A DNA stretch of 64,000 nucleotides, from the NCBI GenBank assembly GCA_963732365.1, contig CAVSZC010000004.1, positions 248,001 to 312,000 on the forward strand, written 5' to 3'. The translations under genes and the position numbers were made by a program. Below, piece by piece: positions 8,629-16,289 of the stretch. Origin of the DNA: SR-FBR-E99 sp963732365 (GTDB taxonomy: Bacteria; Bacteroidota; Bacteroidia; Bacteroidales; VadinHA17). The notes below the pieces were generated by a model. It was not told where the DNA came from and searched no databases. It was given only the letters and a program-made list of their open reading frames with translations. Position 1 is the stretch's first letter; every line of letters starts with the position of its first letter.

Positions 8629-9909
8629 ATGGATATGGAAACAGCGTATAAGGAAGCGATAGCCCTGGATGAGACGGATGAGCTGTCCGGGTACAGGTCA
8701 AAGTTTTTTTCGGGGGATGAAAAGCTGATCTATCTGGATGGGAATTCGCTTGGCAGACTGCCTGCTGAAAGCAAAGCCATACTTGAGCGTTCAATTAATT
8801 TTGAGTGGGGAGAGAGACTGATCCGTAGCTGGAACGAGGAGTGGTATACAAAGAACGGTGAACTGGGAGATAAGATTGCCCGGATTGCCGGAGCCTCTGA
8901 AGGCGAAGTAATCATAACCGATACCACTTCAGTCAACCTCTACAAACTGGCACATGCAGCGCTTAAGTTCAATACGGGCCGGACGCGTATAGTGACAGAT
9001 GAATTGAACTTCCCTTCTGACCTTTATATTCTCCAGGGACTGGTAAAGGATTTTGGGGAGGGATATGAACTGACAGTTGTTCCTTCCGGCGATGGCATGA
9101 CGATCGATACCATGGATCTCAAGGCAAAGATTGATGACAATACTGCACTGGTATCACTCTCGCATGTGGCATTCAAATCCGCTTTCAGGTACAACATGAA
9201 GGAGATCACATCGCTCGCGCATGAGAAGGGAGCGATGATGCTATGGGACCTGAGTCACAGCATCGGTGCTGTCCCCGGAGAACTGAACCAGTCAAATGCC
9301 GACCTAGCAGTGGGATGTACTTACAAGTACCTCAACGGCGGTCCGGGCTCACCTGCTTTCCTGTATGTACGAAAGAATCTGCAGGATAAACTATCTTCGC
9401 CCATATGGGGGTGGTTTGGGGAGAAGAATCCCTTCGATTTTGAATTGAAATATCGTCCGGGTGAAGGGATAAGACGTTTTCTTGCCGGAACGCCACCCAT
9501 TTTGTCATTAAAAGCCATTGAACCCACGCTCGACATGATGAACGAGACCGGGATGGAAAAGCTCCGAAAGAAGAGTGTTTCGCAGTCGGAGTTTCTTTTG
9601 AGACTTGCGGAGGAGTTACTCTGGCCTCTGGGTTTTCAGTCCGGATCGCCCAAGGATCCTAAAAAACGGGGATCGCATGTATCACTGCGCCACCCGGAAG
9701 CTTACCGTATCTGCAAAGCCCTGATCGATCCTGATCTCGGAGATGTTGTTATCATTCCTGATTTCAGGGAGCCTGATAACATCCGCCTGGGGATTACACC
9801 TTTATACACTACCTACACAGAGATATTTATGGCTGTCAGGGAGATCAGGAATATCGTTGAAGATAAGCTCTTCTTAAAGTATTCATCTGAGAGAGAGCAG
9901 GTAACCTAG
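8629..9909 (+). CDS. kynU: Kynureninase
   Basis: 426 residues, normal family length. It hydrolyses kynurenine or 3-hydroxykynurenine to anthranilate or hydroxyanthranilate plus alanine, using PLP. Family features are LDGNSLGRLP near the N-terminus, LWDLSHSIGAVP, the PLP-lysine region CTYKYLNGGPGSPAFLYV, and RFLAGTPPILSL. Start at ATG 8629: AAGGAGGA lies just before it and overlaps the stop of the SGNH gene. No other kynurenine-pathway genes are in the window, so it probably serves tryptophan-derived kynurenine use. Confidence 0.93.
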   Translation: MDMETAYKEAIALDETDELSGYRSKFFSGDEKLIYLDGNSLGRLPAESKAILERSINFEWGERLIRSWNEEWYTKNGELGDKIARIAGASEGEVIITDTTSVNLYKLAHAALKFNTGRTRIVTDELNFPSDLYILQGLVKDFGEGYELTVVPSGDGMTIDTMDLKAKIDDNTALVSLSHVAFKSAFRYNMKEITSLAHEKGAMMLWDLSHSIGAVPGELNQSNADLAVGCTYKYLNGGPGSPAFLYVRKNLQDKLSSPIWGWFGEKNPFDFELKYRPGEGIRRFLAGTPPILSLKAIEPTLDMMNETGMEKLRKKSVSQSEFLLRLAEELLWPLGFQSGSPKDPKKRGSHVSLRHPEAYRICKALIDPDLGDVVIIPDFREPDNIRLGITPLYTTYTEIFMAVREIRNIVEDKLFLKYSSEREQVT

Positions 9910-9937
9910 CTGCATAAGCCGGTGGTAAGCAACCGAA

Positions 9938-12250
9938 TTAATTATTCTTACTGCTAGCAACAGCTTTCTTTGCTTCTTCAAGATGAAGAAATGCCTCATG
10001 GTTATATATGGCATTTTTTAGTCTCAGATCCCAACTTCTCTGAAGTATCTCAAGGGCTTGGGGTAAATTCCCCTGTTTATAAAGTCCCCAGCCTTTTGTA
10101 TGCAGATAATTATAACTTTCAGGTTGAGAATTCAAAGCCTTTTCTATAAGTTCCAAACCTTCATTAATATTCCGGTCCCTGTCAATGAGAAAATAAGCAA
10201 GACTATTGATACTTGACAGGCTTTGAGGGTCCTGTTGAACTGCCTGCCTGTAGTATTTCTCTGCTTCATTAAATATTCCGGCTTCCCGGTAAATCAAAGC
10301 TACAGTTCTAAGTATTCTCGCCTCAGAAACACGATTGTCTTTGCTTATAGATCTGATATTTTCAATATACTGTTCTGCAGCAGTATTATCGCCTTCAGTT
10401 AAAGCCAGAATAGCCTGCATCGTTATTAAAGTAAGATTCTCCGGAAAAATCTTTTCAGCATTCCTGTAAAGTTTTTTCTCTTTCTTATACTGCTCTGTTT
10501 TATGATAACACCCCCCCAAAAGTGTGTATGCTTCAACGTGAGGATTTCTACCCCACCTTTTATAAATCTCGAATGCTTTCTCATATTCAGGGATTGCTCT
10601 ATCGTATTGGAATAATTTCCAGTACTCATCCCCTAAATTGAGATACATGAGTGGCGACTGGTCATTCAAATTAATCAATTGCTCGCAATACCTGATTGCC
10701 TCGTAGGGGTTTTTAAAAACAAGAGCATAATAATAATCTGCAAACAACCTATTCCTGTTGTCCAGTTCATCATATTTGCTGTAATACTTAAGTGTCCATT
10801 TTTTAACATTTTCATAGTCGCCAAGGGCCGCATAACTCGTTGCAATAAGTTGATATGCATCATACAGATTTGAGTCTATGTCAAGTGCCTTCATATATAA
10901 TTCGATGGCATTTTGAGGATTGGAAGCCTCAGTCGCAGCCACCATGTACCTATATGCATCAGGAGAACTGACAGGATCAAAAGTATAGTGAGCCCTCTTT
11001 AAATTGTCGATTTCCAATTTAGTGACAATCAAGAAATCCTTAACTTCATTTCTAAGTGAGTCAACCACCAGAAAAAATATCTCTTCTTTTGCAGGGCCGA
11101 CTCTTTCAAAAGATTTTATAGCCTCTTTCTTGCCAGTATCAAATATCTGGGCATTTACACGGATCGTTTCCCCTGTCTTAATAATGTTGCCTGTGATAAA
11201 GAGTTCTGCATCAAGTTTTTTAGCGATATTGCGTACAACAGATGAAGTTAATGAAGCATAACCAGCCTGACTGCCTGATTGAATCAGGTCGTTGGGAAAT
11301 TCTCTTATTACAAGTTCATAAGAATTATAAAGGAAGTTCACCAGGCTTGTTTGAATTCCTTCCTGCCAGATATCCCAAATGGAATCGTTTGTCATATTCC
11401 GAAATGGCATAACCGCAATAGAAATCTTCCCGTCCAAATACTTTTGTTTCTCAATTGATTCCTTTTTGAAGAAGGATCCGCGATAGATAAATAAAGCAGT
11501 AACTACCATTATTGTTAGGATCGCAAAAACTGAATAAACCTTCTTATGCGATAGTTTTACCGGTTTCTCAGGTTTATCCTTTCTCCTGGTTTTCCTTAAT
11601 GTAGAGATTTGCTTGTCAGACTCCTGTATTTCAACTTTGGAAGAAGAGGCAATTTCTGACAGGCTATTGATAATTTCCTCAATAGCATTGGATGTCTTGT
11701 TTATCTGGTTTCGATACTTTGTTTTACTCAGGTTTAGTTTATCGTCGTCATCTGGTTTTAAAGGCCTGTTTACACCAGGTTCCCTATAGATAAAATCAAT
11801 TGGTCTTAAAGGGCTACCGATAACACCTTCAATAAGAGATCTGTCATTCTGATTGAGTTCATGTATCTGTACAGGCAGTATTCTGCTAGCAATATTACCG
11901 CCAGACAATTTTACCTTCAATCCGAATTGGTCATCAGAAGCTTGCTTAAAAAAAGTCATGAACTCACTTCTCCAGGCAAAAGACTTTGGATCACAATAGG
12001 TTCGGGAAATGATCGGGATAAGGATTAAACATTTAAGTTTTTCCTGCAAAGAGGCGTCAACATCATGAGTATCCAGTATTCCTTCATGAGGATTGATATC
12101 AAAATAGACACTGATCTCTTCCTTGAATGTAGATTCAAGTTCCGTCTTCAAAGCCTCCACAAACTCACTCACCCACCTGTCGCCCTTGTTGTCTTTCTGG
12201 CGGTAGCTGATGAAGATGTCGTAATTATATCCTTCAATTAAACTTGACAT
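9938..12250 (-). CDS. Transmembrane TIR - diverged COG5616 - TPR protein, paralog F
   Basis: 770 residues. TIR domain about 8-195 (YDIFISYRQKDN, SRTYCDPKSFAWRSEF with Glu96), transmembrane helix about 237-257, a diverged COG5616-like domain (about 277-410: ISIAVMPFRNMTNDS, ITGNIIKTGETIRVNAQIFD) without the SDGM and HLW motifs kept by its paralogs, then TPR repeats to the end. It begins 8 bp after the stop of the paralog at 12259-14679 and has no promoter of the shared type, so the two form an operon. The TIR half resembles that of the gene at 896-3037 while the C-terminal half has changed, which suggests a sensor swap. Confidence 0.9.
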   Translation of the reverse strand: MSSLIEGYNYDIFISYRQKDNKGDRWVSEFVEALKTELESTFKEEISVYFDINPHEGILDTHDVDASLQEKLKCLILIPIISRTYCDPKSFAWRSEFMTFFKQASDDQFGLKVKLSGGNIASRILPVQIHELNQNDRSLIEGVIGSPLRPIDFIYREPGVNRPLKPDDDDKLNLSKTKYRNQINKTSNAIEEIINSLSEIASSSKVEIQESDKQISTLRKTRRKDKPEKPVKLSHKKVYSVFAILTIMVVTALFIYRGSFFKKESIEKQKYLDGKISIAVMPFRNMTNDSIWDIWQEGIQTSLVNFLYNSYELVIREFPNDLIQSGSQAGYASLTSSVVRNIAKKLDAELFITGNIIKTGETIRVNAQIFDTGKKEAIKSFERVGPAKEEIFFLVVDSLRNEVKDFLIVTKLEIDNLKRAHYTFDPVSSPDAYRYMVAATEASNPQNAIELYMKALDIDSNLYDAYQLIATSYAALGDYENVKKWTLKYYSKYDELDNRNRLFADYYYALVFKNPYEAIRYCEQLINLNDQSPLMYLNLGDEYWKLFQYDRAIPEYEKAFEIYKRWGRNPHVEAYTLLGGCYHKTEQYKKEKKLYRNAEKIFPENLTLITMQAILALTEGDNTAAEQYIENIRSISKDNRVSEARILRTVALIYREAGIFNEAEKYYRQAVQQDPQSLSSINSLAYFLIDRDRNINEGLELIEKALNSQPESYNYLHTKGWGLYKQGNLPQALEILQRSWDLRLKNAIYNHEAFLHLEEAKKAVASSKNN

Positions 12251-12258
12251 CAGTTTAT

Positions 12259-14679
12259 TTAGTTGTTGCTGTATATTTCAACCAGTCTGTTAAACTCTGG
12301 CATATTTCTTAGTGGCGCCCACCTGGGATCAAGCTTAAGGATATTGACTGAAAGGGGACCCGGTACAGACAACAGATAATCCAGCTTTGCGATTGCTTCA
12401 GGGTATTTCCCCAGCAGGACATAGATGTAAGCCAGGTCCTCAACCAGGTAGACTCCTTTCCAGGCTTCTTTATCGACTGGCAGCATCTTTACGGCTTTTT
12501 CACCAAATGAAATCGCCTTCGCTTCAAGGCCCAGTCCTGCATATGCAATGCCCAGCATGCTGTACAGCCTGTGATCCTCCGGATACTGTGTAAGTCTTTT
12601 CTCAATCAGTAACCGGGTTGAATCATAATAGGTCTGCTCCAGTTCAGGGTTACCCTTCAATCCGTAAATACGAGCATAGTAAAAATATTTCGGGCGGTAA
12701 TAAAACTGAGATTCGAAGATATCGCATTTAGAGAGGGAGAGGTTCTTCAGGGCTTCCTCATAGTTTCCATCACATATCTGAGCAAAGACCAGGATTTCCA
12801 GTGTGAGAGAATCCTTTGCGAGTGTAGCATTCCTCATAGCCATTCTTTCAAGAAACTCCATTGCCCTAATTGTATTACCATCCATTTTCAAATAGAGCTC
12901 TGCCAGGTCTTTGTAAGAGTACGTCCAGTCAGGGTTATCTGACAGAGCAATGTTATAGTAATGCAAGGCCTCAGTATATAACCTCAACAGATTAAATGTT
13001 TCACCGGCATTAAAGTTTATCCGGGCTGATTTTGGCTCCAGTTCGCTGGCTTTCTCCAAAAACTCCTTTGCTTCCTTCCATTTTCCTGCACGCCGGTAAA
13101 CACAACCTGCATAATATAGTGCTTCGGTATTGCGAGGTTGCAGTTCTATAGCTGATTCTAAGTGCTTCAGGGCATTTGTATAATCGTTATAGCCCATGTA
13201 ATAATATACGCCCAGGGCAACGAGCGCTTCAGGCAACTGTCTGTCTGTCTCGTAAGCCCTGTCAATAAACTCTTTGCTCTTCTGCAACGTCTCCTCGCTG
13301 CGCTCGTGATAAAACCAGTATTGCTGCAGATAGCTCATCGCCAATCTTGTGTAAGCAATAGCAAATCCCGGGTCAAGCTCAATTACTTTCTCATAGAGGT
13401 CGATTGCTTTATTATAGTCCTGCGAATCGTAACTCCTCCAGTAATAAAAGCTCCCCTGGAGATAAAGATTGTACGCCTCAATATTTTCAGTGGGTCTTTT
13501 TTCAATCTTTTCAATCTCCTCCGGTGTCAATACTGCCTTTAGTTCAGCAGCTATTGCCCGGGCAATCTCACTCTGAAGGGAGAATATCTCTTCAATGGTC
13601 ATCTCCCTCTGATATTCATCTGACCATAAATGTTTGTCAGCTTTTGCATCAATCAGCTGAACCCATATTTTCAGGTTATTTCCTTCACGTCCCACGCTAC
13701 CTTCCACCAGGTAATTCACGTTCAGCTCATTCCCAATGGCAGTAATTGATTTATTTGTTCCCCTGTACTGGTCTGAAGATGTCCTTGATCTTACTTCAAA
13801 GCTCTGAACTTTCTGCAGGCTGCTCAGGAGCTCCTCCATAAAACCGTCACAGAAATATACCTGAGCTGTATCATTGCTCAGGTTGCGGAAAGGCAAAACC
13901 GCAATGGACCTTTCAACCGGTACTCCGGAAGGCATGACAAGCTTTCGTACTACCAGGAACCCTGGCAGCAGGATGGCAAGAGCCAGCCCTATTGCCACAA
14001 CAAGCTTAATCTTTTGATTTTTCACCCCGGTTCTTATTTCCCGGGCTGGTTCAATTATTTTTCTTTCGGACTGATCCGCTTTTTTTAAAGCAGTAATAAT
14101 ATCCTTTACTGCATTAGCGACTTTGTTGATCTGATCCCTGTAATAGGTCTTGTTCAGGTTATCCTGGGGGTGTTCCTCGTCTGCGCGCAGGGGTCTGTTC
14201 ACGCCGGGGGTTTTATAAATAAACTCTATTGAACGCAATACTCCGCCAAGCTCTTTTTCAAGAAGCGCATTGTCTTCGGAGTCAAGATCATGGATTTTAA
14301 CAGGGAGTATCCGGCTGGTTATATTGCCGGTCCCGAGTTTGATATCTCTCCCGATCCTGTCTTCACTGGCAAATCTGTTAAAGGCGCAGAACTCGTGCTG
14401 CCAGGCAAAACTTTTAATGTCACAGTATGTGCTGGAGATTATCGGGATAAAGACAAGGCATCTCAGCTTGTCTTTAAGTGAGGCATCTACGTTGTGTGTC
14501 TCAAGCAAGCCGTTCTCAGGATTAACATCAAAATATACTGTGACCTCCTCCTTGACTGTCGATTCAAGTTCCCCTTTCAGATTATTCACGAACTCCGTCA
14601 CCCAGCCATCGTGCCTGTTGTCTTTCTGGCGGTAGCTGATGAAGATGTCGTATTCGTAACCGGGAACTATGCTTGCCAT
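12259..14679 (-). CDS. Transmembrane TIR - COG5616 - TPR protein, paralog G
   Basis: 806 residues. TIR about 8-195 (YDIFISYRQKDN, CLVFIPIISSTYCD, SFAWQHEF with the conserved Glu), transmembrane helix about 223-246 (VVAIGLALAILLPGFLVV), COG5616 domain (SIAVLPFRNLSND, VYFCDGFMEELL, YLVEGSVGREGNNLKIWVQ, HLWSDEYQRE), long TPR region with repeats such as AIDLYEKVIELDPGFAIAYT. First gene of a two-gene operon with the paralog at 9938-12250. Probable inner-membrane sensor with cytoplasmic TIR; the ligand is unknown. Confidence 0.9.
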   Translation of the reverse strand: MASIVPGYEYDIFISYRQKDNRHDGWVTEFVNNLKGELESTVKEEVTVYFDVNPENGLLETHNVDASLKDKLRCLVFIPIISSTYCDIKSFAWQHEFCAFNRFASEDRIGRDIKLGTGNITSRILPVKIHDLDSEDNALLEKELGGVLRSIEFIYKTPGVNRPLRADEEHPQDNLNKTYYRDQINKVANAVKDIITALKKADQSERKIIEPAREIRTGVKNQKIKLVVAIGLALAILLPGFLVVRKLVMPSGVPVERSIAVLPFRNLSNDTAQVYFCDGFMEELLSSLQKVQSFEVRSRTSSDQYRGTNKSITAIGNELNVNYLVEGSVGREGNNLKIWVQLIDAKADKHLWSDEYQREMTIEEIFSLQSEIARAIAAELKAVLTPEEIEKIEKRPTENIEAYNLYLQGSFYYWRSYDSQDYNKAIDLYEKVIELDPGFAIAYTRLAMSYLQQYWFYHERSEETLQKSKEFIDRAYETDRQLPEALVALGVYYYMGYNDYTNALKHLESAIELQPRNTEALYYAGCVYRRAGKWKEAKEFLEKASELEPKSARINFNAGETFNLLRLYTEALHYYNIALSDNPDWTYSYKDLAELYLKMDGNTIRAMEFLERMAMRNATLAKDSLTLEILVFAQICDGNYEEALKNLSLSKCDIFESQFYYRPKYFYYARIYGLKGNPELEQTYYDSTRLLIEKRLTQYPEDHRLYSMLGIAYAGLGLEAKAISFGEKAVKMLPVDKEAWKGVYLVEDLAYIYVLLGKYPEAIAKLDYLLSVPGPLSVNILKLDPRWAPLRNMPEFNRLVEIYSNN

Positions 14680-14697
14680 CTTAGCAGTTCATTGTGA

Positions 14698-14729
14698 TAA
14701 AGTTACGAAAGGTAATGACGCAAGTCAAA
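14698..14729 (-). promoter_or_regulatory. Bacteroidota-type promoter of TIR paralog G/F operon
   Basis: Minus-strand TTTG, 20 bp, TAACTTTA. The 50-bp surroundings match those upstream of 896-3037 and 16290-18704 (GTTCATTGTGATAAAGTTAC and ACGCAAGTCAA as read on the plus strand). Confidence 0.65.
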
Positions 14730-14780
14730 TAAAACCTCCTGCCGCCTTATCATAAATGAAGCCTCAGGTCCTTGTCTGAA

Positions 14781-14816
14781 GGCCCGGCGCAGCGCCGGGG
14801 AAGGGCACCCGGTTCC
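14781..14816. repeat. GC-rich palindromic repeat at the 3' side of DUF4143 gene 2
   Basis: CCCGGCGCAGCGCCGGGGAA then GGGCACCCGGT. It is a near copy of 6232-6266. A further palindrome, CATGCCGCTGGCGCGGCATG, follows at about 14840-14859. Confidence 0.6.
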
Positions 14817-14859
14817 AGATCATCATCGTCGTTCCGGCGCATGCCGCTGGCGCGGCATG

Positions 14860-14910
14860 ACCGGGGGTTGTCACCCCCGGCTACAAAGCTTTGATGCCTT
14901 CGGCATCATT
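14860..14910. repeat. Double-palindrome repeat, left direct copy beside DUF4143 gene 2
   Basis: CCGGGGGTTGTCACCCCCGG, CTACAAAGCTT, TGATGCCTTCGGCATCA. It is identical over about 49 bp to 16151-16200 in the same orientation; the two copies bracket the DUF4143 gene. Confidence 0.85.
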
Positions 14911-14937
14911 GACAGGAGTATATGCCTCAGCAATGTA

Positions 14938-16053
14938 CTACGGAAACGAACGGAAAAAAACCTCAATGTTGCCCAACCTTAATTTGTAGGGGCTTTTAAT
15001 ATGAGGAGAATAACAATAATTGATGCCGTCAGGATAGTGTTCCCTGAATCTTTTAACTGCTGCAGGAGAATATTTGTCAGGGTTTATCTTACATTCGACA
15101 GTATGAATTTCTACTCCCGTTCCTCTGATTATGAAATCAATTTCATGCCCGTTCTTGTCAGTCCAGTAATATACATTTCTGAAAGCAACATGCAGCATGT
15201 CAAGTACGAGGTGCTCCCACAGGACTCCGCGATCGGTCTCCCTGATTTCATTCCAGCCTCTTGCGTGGCAGACGAATCCAGTATCAAATGCATATACTTT
15301 GGGGCGTTTTACGATCTCCTTTTTCCCTCCTCCGGAAAATGGCTGGATTATCGAAATGGCATGCGCAACAGCCATAGATTCGATATGAGCCATAACCGTC
15401 GGCCTGCTTAACCCGCTCTCTTTAGCCAGCGAAGTAATCTCCATAATTCCTCCGCTCCGGACAAAAAGCAGCTGCATCAGCTTCAGGAAGCCTGTTCTGT
15501 TCCGGACATTAAAAAGTTCCTGAATATCTCTTGCATAATAACTGTCAATCCATTCAGAATATAACTCTCCTTGCTTAGTATCTGACAACAGTAACTCAGG
15601 CAAGCCCCCGTGGAGCAACCTTTTGTCAAGATCAGGAATATCAAAGTCAACCAGGCATTCATTCCACAGAACCGGAGGCAGGTAAATCTGAATTTTTCTT
15701 CCGGTAAGAGAGTCCCGGAACTTTTTTGTAGCCGCAAGCGTCGAAGAGCCTGTAGCCAATATTTTCAGATGCGGAAATTCATCTGTACCTATTTTTAAAA
15801 CTTCACTCGGATGTTCCAATCTGTGTATCTCGTCAAAAATAACAGTTGCACCTTCAGATAAATTGCTGAAGAAGTATTCAGGATTCCCGAGTTGATTACC
15901 CACGGAAGGTAAGTCGCAGTTCATGTAAACCGCATCAGGAATCATCTTGCACAGAATAGTTTTACCGCTTCTGCGCACACCGGATAACCAGATCAGCGAT
16001 CTTTTTCCCCAGCCGTCATCAAGTTTCTTCAGCCAGAATGGCCGATTTATCAT
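14938..16053 (-). CDS. DUF4143-family AAA ATPase (gene 2)
   Basis: 371 residues. Walker A GVRRSGKT (25-32), Walker B VIFDEIHRLE, sensor LATGSSTLA. A winged-helix-like middle follows (LAKESGLSRPTVMAHIESM), then the DUF4143 C-terminal part with HEIDFIIRG and VECKINPDKY (D...E-C-K). The whole gene lies between two direct copies of a 50-bp double palindrome and splits the TIR genes into blocks. A palindrome and a second partial copy of it lie just upstream, possibly for autoregulation. The role of the family is not established. Confidence 0.87.
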   Translation of the reverse strand: MINRPFWLKKLDDGWGKRSLIWLSGVRRSGKTILCKMIPDAVYMNCDLPSVGNQLGNPEYFFSNLSEGATVIFDEIHRLEHPSEVLKIGTDEFPHLKILATGSSTLAATKKFRDSLTGRKIQIYLPPVLWNECLVDFDIPDLDKRLLHGGLPELLLSDTKQGELYSEWIDSYYARDIQELFNVRNRTGFLKLMQLLFVRSGGIMEITSLAKESGLSRPTVMAHIESMAVAHAISIIQPFSGGGKKEIVKRPKVYAFDTGFVCHARGWNEIRETDRGVLWEHLVLDMLHVAFRNVYYWTDKNGHEIDFIIRGTGVEIHTVECKINPDKYSPAAVKRFREHYPDGINYCYSPHIKSPYKLRLGNIEVFFRSFP

Positions 16054-16084
16054 TTAATTATATTTTACAAATTATAGGTCCAAA

Positions 16085-16102
16085 TGTAAATTATATTTTA
16101 CA
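16085..16102. promoter_or_regulatory. 18-bp operator-like palindrome upstream of DUF4143 gene 2
   Basis: TGTAAATTATATTTTACA, with 16 of 18 bases paired in dyad symmetry, 32 bp upstream of the start codon. A second copy of its right part (AATTATATTTTACA) lies at 16056-16069, 33 bp nearer the gene and directly against the start codon. The spacing is close to three helical turns. Confidence 0.5.
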
Positions 16103-16150
16103 CTAATGCAACTAATTCTTCCGTTTTCTTGAATATTATGGCGCGTCATT

Positions 16151-16200
16151 ACCGGGGGTTGTCACCCCCGGCTACAAAGCTTTGATGCCTTCGGCATCAG
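16151..16200. repeat. Double-palindrome repeat, right direct copy beside DUF4143 gene 2
   Basis: Same orientation and practically the same sequence as 14860-14910. Recombination between the two would remove the DUF4143 gene with about 1.29 kb. The gap 16054-16289 holds nothing else beyond the palindromes. Confidence 0.85.
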
Positions 16201-16289
16201 TATTAATGCAATATCACTAATATATTATTTAGTAGTGGGTTAGTGCTGCATGGCTTTTCGCCGGGCAGATGCTCAGTGAAACCTGGTCA

